Assembly: GCA_022385755.1 (NCBI GenBank)
Contig: MU278350.1
Coordinates: 1,192,905-1,256,904 of the forward strand
DNA: 64,000 nt
Reading direction: 5' to 3'
From: Trametopsis cervina
Taxonomy: Eukaryota > Basidiomycota > Agaricomycetes > Polyporales > Irpicaceae
The notes under the pieces are model-generated. The model had not been told where the DNA came from and did not search any database. It worked only from the letters and a program-made list of their open reading frames with translations. Position numbers and translations under genes: made by a program. Positions 44,721-61,337 of this stretch are shown here, one piece after another; positions within the stretch are counted from its first letter, which is position 1; each line of letters begins with the position of its first letter.

Positions 44721-45429
44721 ATGAGACGTTATTCTGGGTGTTTACCAGTAAACCAATTAGCAGTGTACGCAGCTGCACATCCTTGTATGAGTACTGTAGT
44801 GAAATTAAAATACCATCACGCACATGACCCCCCACGCAATCAATCATCCCTTGACATGCCTATTCGCTCGGTCCAAGCAAGCATTCACACTACTGTACCG
44901 TACACCTCACAACAGCCCCTCAGATCCACACCAGCCTATCACCACGCGCATTGGAATCTGAAAGCGGCGCGCACTAAGGATGATATGATCGTACTACTGT
45001 GCAGCACCGACCCGAGATTCCCGGAGTGCGAGTAATGCACGGCAGGCCGTTTCATAGTCGGTCCTTTCTCCCGTTCAAACTGATGGGACGAGATGCGTTC
45101 GAGCCTTTCTCACACTGACCACCACCACCACGCTTCTTCATGCTCTGCAGCTACAGAACCCGCCCGTCGTTCCTCACTTTCGTAGCTTAAGCAGCTCGCC
45201 ACCCACACCAGCCTTACTCACTCACTCACCGACCACAACCAGCGCTCGCACCCACAAAGCGACAAAGCAAACCGCGAGGGGTATAAACCAAAGCAACAAA
45301 CAAACAAAGAGAGAGTAAGAGAGAGAAAGTGAGCTACAAAGTGCATGCAAGTACGCTAAACTGACAAACGGGACGTCTACAAATACAACAGCACGTATTA
45401 TTATTCGGACGGCGGGGGCAAAAGGTAAG
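44721..45429. other. Convergent 3' flanks
   Basis: 709 bases between the GFA stop (+) and the MYST acetyltransferase stop (-). Short AC-rich runs near 45120-45250 and a gagagaaag run near 45308-45330. No gene is seen. Confidence 0.5.
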
Positions 45430-49575
<4,146 letters not shown>

Positions 49576-50597
49576 GCTACCCACACGGATGACCACCCAG
49601 AGGACGTCGACGGGCTGGCGAGTGTATTCGTCGTCGAGGTCGGCGACGGCGACCACCTTGTTTGGGATGACCAAATAACCCGAATTTGGTATTCGTGTTA
49701 CATATGAGCGGCAATCGTGACTCTGTCACGCATGGTGACACACACGGCAGAGTCAGCTTGAGGAACGGGTGTGTGCAGTGTGTGTCCTCCCCACAGTCTC
49801 TGCCGCCAGGAGTGCACGATCTCGACTTTGACTCGTACAATTTCGTACAGATTGACGCGTCTCTCTAGTGTGTCGACTATGTCCGCACTGCGCTGTGCGG
49901 TATATCAGGCCCTGGCCAACGGGAAGCACGTGCTATGCGGGTCATCGCCAGTAGCTTTGAATGTAGGGCGGCCCAGTCTAGGGTGCATCAGCCGAGGAGG
50001 CCCCTCCCAGACCACCCTCCCACCCACTTTGCACTCTGCATTTCTCTCCTCAGAGTGCTGTGAAGAGGTTCTTTGCAGCTGCTCATTGCTCGACGTGGTC
50101 GTGGGGAAATTGTCGATGAATAATCCCGGTCCGAGAGAGACAGGGTCGTTCCTGGTCTGTAAATCCATCCGAGCCAGATACAGTGAGAACGGCATGGCAA
50201 GTGGCCCGCTTGTTCAAAAACTATGTCCTCTGGCTACTGTGTGTCCGACAACGTCAATCGGTCGTGTACGATGACTCTGCAAGGCTGGCCATTTTTCGTA
50301 AGCTTACGCGGCAAAATGGTGTTTTTATCGAGGTAAACACGTCTAATAAGTAGTGTCAATATATGCAAAGTGTCGCGGCAGCCTTTGTAAGCTGGCAATA
50401 CAAGTTTAGGGTGGCTAAGTCTAGGGTGGTTCATCGGCCAAACAACAAATAAGACTCCGGGGGCAGTTGCCGTCTCGCAGCGTCTCTGAGTTCTCGAGTC
50501 CCTCTCGTTTCGCACTGTCACGGTCTATCACCCAGATAAACAGCCCCATTCCTCTCTTTCTTCACTACCACCACGTCCGTCGACAACAACGCAGACA
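49576..50597. other. Divergent promoter region
   Basis: About 1 kb between the starts of the acetyltransferase (-) and the LAMMER kinase (+). It may include a 5' leader or an unseen first exon of the acetyltransferase near 49690-49840. A CACGTG occurs near 49927 (agcacgtgct). No other gene is seen. Confidence 0.5.
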
Positions 50598-52618
50598 ATG
50601 CAGACCGCGGTGCAGTACTCTGCGCCGTCCTTGCTCTCCCATTACCAGCAACATCCGGCGCTCAACCTCAATCGTGCTCCCAACGGGAATTCCAGTGTCA
50701 TGCCTACTCCCCCCGTACCGACACGCAAGCGCAAGCGAGCTCACCAGTATACCGTCAGCTATAGCGAGGTCCAAGAGGTCGACACCGCCGGTCGACTACG
50801 CGAGGTCATAGTGATCGAGGACACGCCCCCGCCATCGACCGTCTCCCCTGCGACGACCAACCCCCACCTCTATTCCGCATCGTACCAACCACCCGTGTTC
50901 TCGGCCCCCATACGAACCAGGGCCCGAGCCGCAGCAGAGGCTCAGGCGTTGTCCGCCAGTTCGTCCTCTGCGGCTGCTCCCGCTCCCAAGAAGCGGAAGA
51001 GGGACCCCGTTGATGTCGCTGGCACCGCCCTCAAGAAGCCTGCCACCAATGGCCACATCTCCCATATTGCGAGCGGCGGCGACAACTCGTGGGCTAGCGG
51101 CAGCGGCGCCGTCGGCGACGATGTGAGTAAAAAATCTACTTCGCTCCAACGATCTCGCCTCATTGGCCAACCATTGCACAGGTATCCAAAGGCCCCGTAC
51201 CCTGTGATGACAAAGAGGGACACTACATCATTGTCCCAGACGATATTATCTACAGGCGTTGTAAGTGTCCTTCCTCCTCAGTCGAGTTTGCATGGTTACT
51301 CATGTGTCCGTCTAGATCGTACTGTTCGACTACTGGGGCAAGGCACTTTTGGGAAGGTGGTCGAGGCCATCGATACCGAGACTAACAAGCGGGTCGCCAT
51401 CAAGATTATCCGCGCGATTCCCAAGTATCGCGATGCTAGCAAGATAGAAGTACGCGTTCTTCAGCGACTGAAGGAGCGCGATCCCACCAACAAACAGTAC
51501 GTCTTTTTTGCTGGTGGAGTCATCGTCTGCCCTGATCTGACCTCTCCTCCCTCAGCAAATGTATCCACCTTTTGCATTGGTTTGACCACCGAAACCACAT
51601 ATGCCTAGTGTCCGAGTTACTCGGCATGTGTGTGTACGACTTCTTGAAGGAGAACGAGTTCGCCCCATTCCCACGGTATCACATCCAGTCATTTGCTCGT
51701 CAATTGCTGGGAAGCGTCGCGTGTACGTCTAGCCCAATTCGCCACACTCGTCACGCGTTGCTCACACTTTTGTTCCTGCAGTTCTGCACGAGTTGCACCT
51801 AATCCATACGGACTTGAAGCCTGAGAATATTCTATTAGTCAATAATGATTTCCATCAGATTTGGGTGCCTCAGCCCGGAAAGGTATGTCCCTTTTTCTAT
51901 ATTTGGGATCAATTTGAGCTCACTTTCCTCACGGCTACTGCTAAGCGTAACGCACAACCAAGACAAAAGAAGATACTGGATTCAACCGACATACGGCTCA
52001 TAGATTTCGGTTCGGCCACTTTCGAAGAAGAATATCACTCCAGCGTAGTGTCGACACGACACTATCGTGCTCCCGAGATCATCCTTGGTACGTGGCTAAC
52101 ATTCATCTAAAAGGAATATACTGATTGTGTGGCGTTTGCGTAGGTCTTGGTTGGTCATATCCGTGCGATGCTTTCTCGCTAGGATGCATCTTGGTCGAAT
52201 TTTACACTGGAATCGCACTGTTCCAGACTCACGATAACCTGGAACATCTCGCTATGATGGAGCAGGTGATGGGCAAGATGCCAGAGCGTTTCGCACGTGC
52301 TGGAGCTCGCTCAAAGCCTGAGTACTTCAAGGAAGGAAGTAAACTGGACTGGCCAAAGCCCAAGGCTACGCGGCAGAGCCGGAAGGACGTCCGCGCCTGC
52401 CGGAGTTTGCAGGTGCGCTGTCATAGGATCAATCCAGTCGACGTGTCCACTGATTCTGAATAATACAGGAAATTATCCCCCCGACAGATATTGTCAATCG
52501 CCATTTCTTGGACCTAGTACGAAGACTACTCACCTTCGACCCTACACAACGGGCCACCGTCAAAGATGCTCTCCAACACCCATATTTTCACCTTCGAATC
52601 CCTGATGATCCGTACTGA
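50598..52618 (+). CDS. LAMMER (Clk/Kns1-type) dual-specificity kinase
   Basis: A CLK-family kinase that phosphorylates SR-type splicing factors and other targets. A long disordered, basic N-terminus starts [20 protein letters not shown] (ATG at 50598) with KRKRAHQ and PKKRKRDP, likely nuclear localisation signals. The catalytic domain begins [20 protein letters not shown], then the glycine loop [28 protein letters not shown] (active Lys), and [20 protein letters not shown]. The catalytic loop is [14 protein letters not shown], the metal motif [18 protein letters not shown] and the activation segment [12 protein letters not shown]. The signature [18 protein letters not shown] gives the family its name. 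It ends [20 protein letters not shown] and PDDPY. About seven introns. All residues for activity are present. Confidence 0.95.
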
Positions 52619-55551
52619 ACTCACTCTCCTTCGGACATGACTGTCCACTCGAACTCGGATCCCTTCATGCACACGGACAGGTTCCGGTCTCGTCTCCGCG
52701 AGAATTGCTCGACCTCCATCGCCGCTCCTTGTATATTTTTACACATTGTTGCTTTCTTTTTATGTCGTCGTGTTCTCGTTTTCTCGCTAGGTTACACAGC
52801 ACGTCTGGAGGTCTCGTCACCTGCCCATGTAACACCACCATGCAATAGTGCCACAACAATCCCTGTCTCCATGCATCCTCATTGCAGCCGGGCGTCTCCT
52901 AATCACTCCCCTCTCCGTCCCGTTCAACGCGACACCAATCTGTATTTATCATACCGTGTCCTGCATAGCGCATAGATTTCTTCTATCCTCAAGAACTCGT
53001 CCGACGGGGGAATTCGCGGCCGCAAGACATGTCGTACAGGAAATTCGGGAGCTGTAAGTCATCGCTTTCTCCATTTTGCGGCTGCGCTCCGTGCTTCAAA
53101 CGAAAGCGGAGATCCATCAACGTCAACTGCCCGTTCGGCTGGTGGGCCATCTCTCGTCAATTTTCGGAGACGGGCGACTGATTGCTTTCTGTCTTTTTCT
53201 TCGCAGGTGTGGGAAACAGCGGGCCCGGCAGCGCGTGCTCCCCGACATTCGTGTTGCTGACCAAAGGCGTCCAATGCCCCCAATGAGGTGTGCCCTGCCC
53301 TGCTGCGCTCGAGACTTCAACAGCGCCGTTCAACCGCACCGAGTAGAGCCCAGATGCGGGTACGCCACGTGAGCCGTCGAGCCTTCCCTATTCTAAGGTA
53401 GACAATTCAGGCCGCGCAGCACGTCTACGGTAGTCCAAGTATGCTCACGCCCTCTGCTCACAAGGTATCCATTGCCCCCGAGCAATCACACCTCAGCGCT
53501 GCGATCACTTGCGAGTGTGTAACCTCTCTTCTCCTCGGTAAAGCCGAGATGGATTCTCGGCATGTAGACTGGCCCCAGACCCCGGTCCGGCACCCGCCGA
53601 CGGACGAGCTTCCGTCTTTCGACGCCGACGGCACTGCTGTGAGTGATGATCTCTTCTGCGTTGGTATGTCAGCCTCCTGGACACTGCATGTCTCACTGAG
53701 CTGAACGGCCGTCACGTAGACAAGGCCGAGCAGAATGGCGGTGACTTCAGCTGGATACGATATACGTCACTCGTGCTATGTGGAACCTGGAGCGAAATAT
53801 TGCGAGGTTTTATTGTGTTCATGCCCATATGCTGCTACAAACAACGTGCCCTTTCTGGATCGGTGAGCGCCGATCATAAGCGAGATAAGCAGTGAGAGCT
53901 AGGGCGAGTTACGGTAAAGATTCCAATGTGCTGAGGATGAATCTTAATGGTAGGTATGGGCCGAGTGTGATTGGTTCGAGGACAGAGACTGATGACATCT
54001 ATCCGCGGTAGAGTGTTGTGAACAAGACAGGAGACCGCCGTGACACCGCTATATTGTCCACAAGAGTTACTAGTCAATGCTGGTATGATCAAGGCCGTGC
54101 CATCTTCCTAATTTCTATGTGGGCAAGGGAGGGCGCGCTTGCTTAAGTTGAGTGGTTCCTAGGGTATGGTTGACGAGAGGGGTCAGGTCTAATGAACGTG
54201 TCGGATTGTGCCGGGGTCCCACTGATGGCTGAAGTGTGACGCACCATAGACACGTGTCAGCATGAAGCAAGACAGATTTTCATGCGGTAAAGAGCAGTTG
54301 GTAAGGTAATATAATGAAATACTAGGCTGAATGTCTTAGAACCCTGTATGAACCAGCCTTTCGTCGTGAAAAACGCTGTCAACCACAGCATGAAGGAGCA
54401 GGCGCCTACTGGCGCTGTCACTGGAGTGGTCACACTGTGGTCACTCAGTATCCCAACGTGACCTAGCGGTGATTTCGACGCGACAAAATGAGTTGGTTGC
54501 ACCATGCTGTACTGTACAGTGCATATGCTTGGAGTGTGCAGCTATGCGGACAATTAGCCGGCAGCAATGGCCTGACCACAAATGAAACTGTTCACTGCTT
54601 TGAAACCACTGGGTTATTGTATATGACCCTCTATTTACAGACCTCTCAAGCCGCGAAGACTTTCTTGTGTTATTCAGAACTATTGAATATGCAAGCTTAA
54701 GGATCACAATAACAGACCTCAGCGGGCCCAGCAGTTGTTCGTGTGGCACGGCCATCTGCACGTGACTAATCGAGTCTGCACTCAGACCTCCAGATCGGAC
54801 CGTGGTGGTGCGAGCAAATATGCGCGAAAACATGAATTATGCGCGTTCACATGCAAGGAAAATATTGCCATCCGCCTATCGCACAGGCATCCGAGGAATT
54901 AGTAGGTACTATGAGTATGTCGAACTACCAGCGCCTAATGATTTCTCTTGAGCCGTGACTATCATCAAGCATCACGCGGTGCCACGACCCCCGGATGCAC
55001 CCCCGTTATCAGACCTGACCCTTCTCGTCAACCATACTAGGGGCACTACGGGAGGATTGATTACGAAATTTCGGGATTTTGGAGTTCGTACACCCCAAGA
55101 TTGAGCCTAGCGCCGTTATAGCTCAACGTGGGCTCTCCACGACATCACGCTCCGTAAGTATGACTTCTCACTGTAGTACCATGGGTACGGTCGGGAGGAT
55201 TCCGTCTGACGTCTGGGGTCGAGAGTTTTGAACGATCACAACACCGCGGCAGCGGAGGCTGTGCGGTACTCCGGAACGTGGAATATCCCAAGCAGAGTTG
55301 TTTTTGAGGTTAAGGTAAAACCTCCTTCGCGAAGTTGGTCAGTTTCCGTCAACAGCCCACAATCGATGTCCAGTTCCAAAAAGGTCAGATTGCCCGTAAA
55401 TGAGTGATAATGACTGTACAGAGCCAGTAATGCAAGCTTCTAATGATAATAACACTATGCCATGAGACGGCAAATACAACTAACATGCAACTCCATAAAT
55501 CAAAGCAGCGTCGACGCGGACCCGGCCCAAACGTCGATCCAAATAGCGGGA
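52619..55551. other. Gene-poor 2.9 kb region
   Basis: The largest stretch without a firm gene. At about 53029-53895 several frames could splice into a small plus-strand gene (see findings), but no family is recognised. From about 53.9 to 55.5 kb I see only short, unsupported open frames and no transposon ends or repeats by eye. Confidence 0.4.
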
Positions 55552-57461
55552 TTACACGAGCTTGGCGAGGGAGACCTGGTTCTTGGTAACGTCCGTGGAG
55601 AAATAGGCATTCTTCAGGAAGACATCGCCAACCTGTACATATAAACATTGAATTTCATACGAAATATATGAAATAGATGAGAGCACACATACCAGCCATT
55701 CAGTTGCACCACCAATTTGGCCAGTAGAGATACCCGAAAGACAATCGCCTTGCAGGTCGTTGGGGTCGACAGGCGCAAAGAGCAGATCACGAGTATCGAT
55801 AGCGAAGTCTTGGCCGCCAAAGCTGAGAGCAACAGACGCATTGGTAGTGCACGGGATGGTGAAACCGCCTTGACCGTCAGACTTCGCGCCGGCGATGAGC
55901 TGGTGGACGGCTTGAGCGTCAGCAGGGGGAGCGACGATGAGAGTGGTGCCGGTGTCGAGGATAGCAGTGCGGCCTTGAAGACCTGTGTCCTGGCCGTCAA
56001 CGGTGATGCTGTCCATGGCGCCCTCCCAGAAACCTTGAGTGTTAACGTTGGCGAAGGTGACAAGGGTTTGGGCGTCGAACTTGGAGCTGTCAAGACCACC
56101 GAAGGTAATCTCGCCATCGTTCTTCTCGTCCTGAAGACGTGAGATCTTGTAGGAGGTGATGGCATCCTGAATAAGACCTTGCTGAGCCAGCGATTCGACC
56201 GGGGTCAACGTCTTCTGCTCAGAAAGCGACTAGATAAAGCACATGAGTCAGCATACGCTTGTGTACCGGCCAATATCGGTCTTACAGATTGCGCAAGACC
56301 CATCAAACCATCGAACTTCGTAGTATCGCTGGAGAAGTCAACGCTTTCCACTGTAGCAACACCGAAGGTGTGCTTGGCCAACGCAAGGCCGGCGACATTG
56401 ATGTTATCGGTGACAATGTCGCCCGACACCTCACCCGAGCCATACGTAACAGCGAAAGGTTTGCCGGTATCCACGAAAGAGGACGAAGACTGTGATCCCA
56501 GGAATTGATGGTTGCCCTGACAGAAAGCGCACTGCGTCAGATGAAAGACAGTCAGCAATGCTGGTGGTACGTACGCAGCCTCCTCCAGCCTCCGATTGGC
56601 AATCCTCGCTGCCGACCCAGAGATCAGCTGAGCCGGAGTCCATGAGGAGCTTGAAGTCTTGTGGAGGGGTCCCCATCTGGATAGTTGCGATGTAGCCGAC
56701 ATCGTTCGCCCTGTGATCCTGGTCAATATACCGTCGCGAGGATTGGATGATAGATGGCTTACTCGATATCAAGGCCGAGGGAGTTACTGTCAGTCGGCGC
56801 GTTGGCAGCGGTCAAGCCACCCGCCACAGAAGCTGCTTCAGCCACTTCGGAGAATCCTGGACCAGAGCCATCTGCAGCGGCGGCGGCAGCACCAGCAGCA
56901 CCAGCGGCACCTGCAGCACCTGCGCCTGCAGCGGCACTGTTGTCGTAAGTTAGCACGGGTCCAGGTCATCTGATCGGGCTATTAGATAACTCACGCTGCG
57001 CCCTTGCCCTTCTTGCCGGCTTTACCTTTGTTCTTGGCCTGGCCTGCGACGAGTTGCTCGGACTGGATGTGTGCTCCAGGCTTCGGTACGCCCTGCCTAT
57101 TGTATCGCTTGATACGTGAACCAGGCCCAGACGCGGGGATGTAAAGGCGCTTCTCGATGTTCGCGCGTAGTTCGCGTTCGCTGGGTGGCTCGCGGCGAGT
57201 CATGCGTGCATGACGCTTGAGGCCACGGTTGATATGAAGTTGCAATTGCTGTAACACACAATGAATTTGAGTTTGGCGGAGATGAAATTGCGGAAATTAA
57301 CTTACCAACTGAGGGTCAACGTCATCCCTGGTTTGATGGATCCTCTTGAGAGGAAGGGTGACCATGCCCGTACCACGACGGTGAGGCGCCGCCTCTACTG
57401 CCGAGGAGAGGGAAAGGACGAGGCTTGCGAGGAGCAACGTGAAGGAGAGACCGAGCTGCAT
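55552..57461 (-). CDS. Secreted pepsin-like aspartic protease (family A1)
   Basis: An A1-family aspartic endopeptidase. MQLGLSFTLLLASLVLSLSS plus AVEA (ATG at 57461) is a good signal peptide. A basic propeptide follows (HINRGLKRHARMTRREPPSE, then ERELRANIEKRLYIPAS). An Ala/Gly-rich linker comes next, then the mature start near VGYIATIQMGTPPQDFKLLM. The first catalytic Asp is in DSGSADLWVGSEDC, a form usual in basidiomycetes. The flap and lobes read PFAVTYGSGEVSGDIVTDNI, FDGLMGLAQS and FGGLDSSKFDAQTLVTFANV. The second Asp is in GRTAILDTGTTLIVAPPADA. The end is VGDVFLKNAYFSTDVTKNQV and SLAKLV. Both catalytic motifs and the expected length support an active secreted protease, probably extracellular and used in protein breakdown. 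Confidence 0.95.
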
Positions 57462-58252
57462 AGTGAGTTGAAACCTGCGTCGAGCAGTTCTGACGATTTA
57501 GGAATAGGAAAGAGGGACCTGTGGTTAGGCTATGACAATGAAAAACAGCTGACTTGACGTGAACACAGCTGAAGGCCCTGCCTCAGGAAAGAAACGGAAG
57601 AGAGAGAGAAAGGAATAGGGAAACAGGAGAGGGTGAACTGTACCCCAAAGTGCATCCTGCTTTAAATATGCATGATTGACCTCGTTGCCGGCCTTGTTCG
57701 ACTCGCACGGCAGCTGCTATTCATTGTGACGGTATTGGTCTGTTGCCAGGGTACAGAGATGACAGACGCCCATTGAAGATTATCTATGCCGCACATTGAC
57801 AGCAGCACGTGCACGAACAATGACCGATCCTCCGCTCTGCTGCGCATGCCATTGCCTGCAAGTTATCCACCCATTCTCTGCCAGGTGTGGTGCTGTAGGC
57901 CATACTCGTGCAATGGCATTGGTATCGCACCCCCGCACAACATTTGCAGCGCGTCGAAGGTGGCAACGGCAACTGCGAGCATCCGCAACTGCTTGGAATA
58001 TCGCATCTGATTGCCTGGCTGTTGAACAATCCGGAGCTTTCTATTCTGACTAACAACCAATCGTTGCTATACATGACACACCAACTTCCTCGTGTACACA
58101 GGTGCTGAAATATACACATCGAGCCACCGAAGGCCGAGATCACTCAACAAGGATACAAGACAGTTGAACCGAATAGCGTGATGCTGTCGAGCGGTGACGG
58201 ACAGCTGCAGATGTGATGACTTGGCGAGACAGAATCACATCAAGTCAATGAG
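57462..58252. other. Protease promoter region
   Basis: 791 bases upstream of the aspartic protease and downstream of the enoyl-CoA hydratase stop, both minus-strand genes. A TATTTAAA-like element near 57660-57668 is about 200 bases upstream of the protease ATG. No gene is seen. Confidence 0.45.
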
Positions 58253-59424
58253 CTACAGCCGAGCCTTGGCTGCTGCATCGTCCCCCAAGGGGGTCTTGGT
58301 TGGCATCTCCTCGCTGCGTAGCTCAAGAACAAGAGATCTCAACATGTCGCTCTAGATTCACATTTCAGGGAACTCAGTTCATCTTCCATCCAATCAGGAG
58401 TAATGTACTCACCCGAATCAAACCGTACACGCCTGCCGCTGCTTGAGCTCCCACGACTTCGCCCAACTCTTGTGCTTTCTTGATAACATCTTCAGTTGCG
58501 CCGGATACCACTGCATCCACGAATCCTGCCTCCATAGCCTCTTTCGCAGTGAACCGGTGTCCCTCGAGACCAACCTTGCGCCGCGTTTGCCAGGTCGGAA
58601 TCTTAGCGTTAATGATACCGGCGATCACACCAATCCAGCTCGCGCCGAATTGCACCTACGCAGGCGGCATAAGAAGTCAACGTCGGCGAAGCGTAAAGCG
58701 CTATTTGCGTACTTCGTTCATGCACATCCATGCGTTGCGCTTCGCTCCATCTATCATCACTCGGTAGTCGCATAGCAGAGCTAACAATAGGCCGCCTGCG
58801 AAGCAATGCCCGTTCACTGCAGCGATGGTTGGGACTGCGAAGAGTTCTCAGTAACCTAACGTGTGCAACAACGGAAAGATACTGACTCGGGAAATGCACC
58901 AGGCGGTGTGCCATCGGGTTGTACACATCTTTGCGCAACCAAGTTGGCATTTGTTACTACATACACCGGGTATTGAACTCACCAGGCCAAAAGCGAGGGT
59001 TAAGTATAGCTCTTTCATAGTCAAGACCTGTCAGCCAGTAGGTTACCCTTATGAGCCATCATTGACGGAGGACAACAAGGTATTACGGAAGATACACACC
59101 ATTGCTGAAGAACTTTTCCTGGCTCCTGTTGCCGACTATAATGAGAGCCCCCTTTGCGCTCTTTTGGTCTTTCTTCGCACTCGCCACTCGCCAAGTCTGT
59201 CGCCAGTCGCGCTCGACCGCATCCAATGCTGGTAGGATGGCGTTCTTGATGAAATGTTCACTCAATCTGCTATCTGCACCATTGTGAAGCTCGAGCACCC
59301 AGATAGATTGGGAGGCTGTGGTGTTCGAATGATTATCCCCACGACTGACACTATCTTTAGAGTACGTACGATGTGTAACAGTCGCCAGAGGCTGTTGCGC
59401 AGGGTAACTCACGGGGAACGACAT
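58253..59424 (-). CDS. Enoyl-CoA hydratase/isomerase
   Basis: A crotonase-fold enzyme similar to fungal delta3,delta2-enoyl-CoA isomerases or hydratases of beta-oxidation. It starts MSFPVSYPAQQPLATVTH (ATG at 59424) and splices to SIWVLELHNGADSRLSEHFI. A segment reading GALIIVGNRSQEKFFSNG follows. The core oxyanion-hole region gives HRLVHFPIPTIAAVNGHCFA, then GGLLLALLCDYRVMIDGAKR. The lobe NMNE-VQFGASWIGVIAGIINAK follows, then HRFTAKEAMEAGFVDAVVSG and KKAQELGEVVGAQAAAGVYG. The C-terminus reads LRSLVLELRSEEMPTKTPLG and ends AAAKARL, TAG at 58253-58255. No PTS1 tripeptide is obvious, so mitochondrial or cytosolic location cannot be told. At least five introns. It shares a 250-base divergent promoter with a complex I subunit gene. 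Confidence 0.82.
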
Positions 59425-59674
59425 AGCCTCTTCAATTTTACTCAAGCTGGTGAAAGGTGAGGAAGCGACGACAGATTAAGAAGCCTATGAACGGCCACCT
59501 TCATACCGGCTTTATACCATTCCAATATGTGAGAGACTCTCGCGCTGGAACGCGGGCATCGTAATCAGCAGAGCAGCCCCGTGCGCGTTAGGTTGCCGGA
59601 GAGCCTCCCACGTGATAGACTGGAAGTGGCAGCCGAGCCAAAGCGAGCCAAACATCTCTCCGAGTAATTCCACC

Positions 59675-60023
59675 ATGGCCAGCCAAGATGTACGCACAGC
59701 AGAGCTCACGAGTAAGCCTCTCCGCTACGCTGTGCAATGTCTCTCTAGATTAACTGACAAGTAATGTTCAGGAAAATTGAAGGAGCGGGAAGATACGATC
59801 CGTGAATCGTGGATACGCACCATGGAGGCTCGCCTGGTCCGAGACAACTTGCAGAAGTGCTACCGCTCCGAGGGCGTGAACCACCTTGAGAACTGCAAAG
59901 AACTGGCGGAGAGATACGCGGACATGCTAAGGGATCACAGGGTACGTGTTTTGCTCGTGTTCAATTAGCTGCACACGCTGAACCATTGCATAGGTGCAAG
60001 GTTACAAGCATATAGACGTGTAG
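59675..60023 (+). CDS. NADH dehydrogenase 12 kDa subunit (NDUFB10/nuo-12.3 type)
   Basis: An accessory subunit of mitochondrial complex I, the fungal counterpart of Neurospora nuo-12.3 and mammalian NDUFB10/PDSW. The spliced protein is MASQDVRTAELTRKLKERED, then TIRESWIRTMEARLVRDNLQ, KCYRSEGVNHLENCKELAER and YADMLRDHRVQGYKHIDV. That is about 78 residues. The block MEARLVRDNLQKCYRSEGVN and the Cys pair spaced across the helices match the family (twin Cys for disulfide import). Three exons: introns after ELTR and after DHR. The short length fits the fungal form, which lacks the longer N-terminus of animals. Located in the intermembrane-space-facing membrane arm by homology. Confidence 0.85.
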
Positions 60024-60195
60024 ATGACCTTAGATCACACACACTCTCATTTGAATGTCATACGGCATACATACGACTGCTGAAATTTTAAATATCGAAT
60101 GCAAGTAGCTGCAAATGCAGAGCAATATGATACCACACCACGACATCCCATCGTAGAGCGTCAACAAACATTCTCGTAGAATACCTGCTGCAGCT

Positions 60196-61337
60196 TTACT
60201 TTTTGCCCTTCCTTTTCCTGCCCTCGGTACCGCTCAAGTCAGTTCCGGTCTCGTCACCGCTCGTGGCAGCCCCCGACTTGCTCTTGCGAATCTTCGACTT
60301 CTTCAAGTGGTGCTCCGGAATCCATTCTTCCTGGTAACCGCCGGCGCCGGTAGCAGTGACCGTGCCCACAGGTGCGCTAACAGCTGATGGGGCGGTCTTG
60401 CGCTTCTTAGGTTGGGGAACGAAGGCGAGGTAACTGTAATACCCGAGTCCACCAAGAGCCGCCAGGACAATGGCATAGGTCGTCCAGCTAAGGAGGGGTC
60501 AGTCGCATCTCAATACGAGAGTGAGAAGTAGACGGACAGCTTCAAGTCGAGCCAGGAGCCTTCGGGCTCAACAACCTTCACAACTGAGTCGTAGGCGACG
60601 ACACGGAATTTCTCGCCCTGTGAAGGAAGGTCAGGTTACTCGGAACGACACACAAGAATGCACACGCACATCGGAGACATGGTCTATCCAGATGTTGAGT
60701 CTGAGGTCACCAGGCTGAAGGAATGAGCATGACATCAGCGACTAAACCTGGCATAGCTCGGCATATCATACCTTGAACCTGCAGAAAATTGTGAGATGAC
60801 TAGCAATAGGGACTGTGTTAGGAACTTACTCGCTGTGGAAGGTGTACGGCAGCTGTAGCTTCGTGCCCTGCAAGAGGGGGAGATCGTACGGAGTAACGGT
60901 CGTCTGACCCCAAACGTTAGTCAAGTATTTCGCATGCCACGGTGGATAACAACGTACGTTCTTCACCAGCTTGTGGGAATCTGCATGATGGAACGAGCCA
61001 GAGATGCTCTTAAGCGTCACGTTGCGGTCAGACTTGTTCTCAATAGCGATGAAGATGTTGTTCTTCTCCCCATTCACGACCTCTGCCGCTGACGGTTAGA
61101 CACGGCAGCAATTGAGGGGCAAAAGTTTGTAGCACTCACGGTGGAACGCGTTGTCCTCAGGGAAAGAACCGACAGCGATGATCTCAGGCTCAGAAGGCGA
61201 ACCGAGGGGAGCTGTGAATCGAGACCGTTTGTGAACAGCGATTCCAGTACAAGCGTGAATGACGACCTACAGCCCATAGTCATCTGGCATAATGCCAAGA
61301 CACCAGCGCTAAGGCTCGCAAAGGATGAGAACCGCAT
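60196..61337 (-). CDS. Translocon-associated protein alpha (TRAP-alpha/Irc22)
   Basis: A subunit of the TRAP/signal sequence receptor complex, a type I ER membrane protein. MRFSSFASLSAGVLALCQMT (ATG at 61337) is the signal peptide. Exon 2 gives GSPSEPEIIAVGSFPEDNAF, then VVNGEKNNIFIAIENKSDRN and VTLKSISGSFHHADSHKLVK, matching the TRAP-alpha beta domain. A later part reads TTVTPYDLPLLQGTKLQLPY, FKPGDLRLNIWIDHVSD and GEKFRVVAYDSVVKVVEPEG. The membrane helix is TTYAIVLAALGGLGYYSYLA. The cytosolic tail is basic and ends KSGAATSGDETGTDLSGTEG plus RKRKGKK, TAA at 60196-60198. About 260 residues, as expected. At least five introns, one with a short exon. Confidence 0.9.

Noticed and set aside
53010..53023. 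EcoRI-NotI-like string (gaattcgcggccgc), as in cloning adaptors
   Set aside because: The flanks look like ordinary genomic sequence with no vector, so chance is the simplest view; read coverage would settle it.
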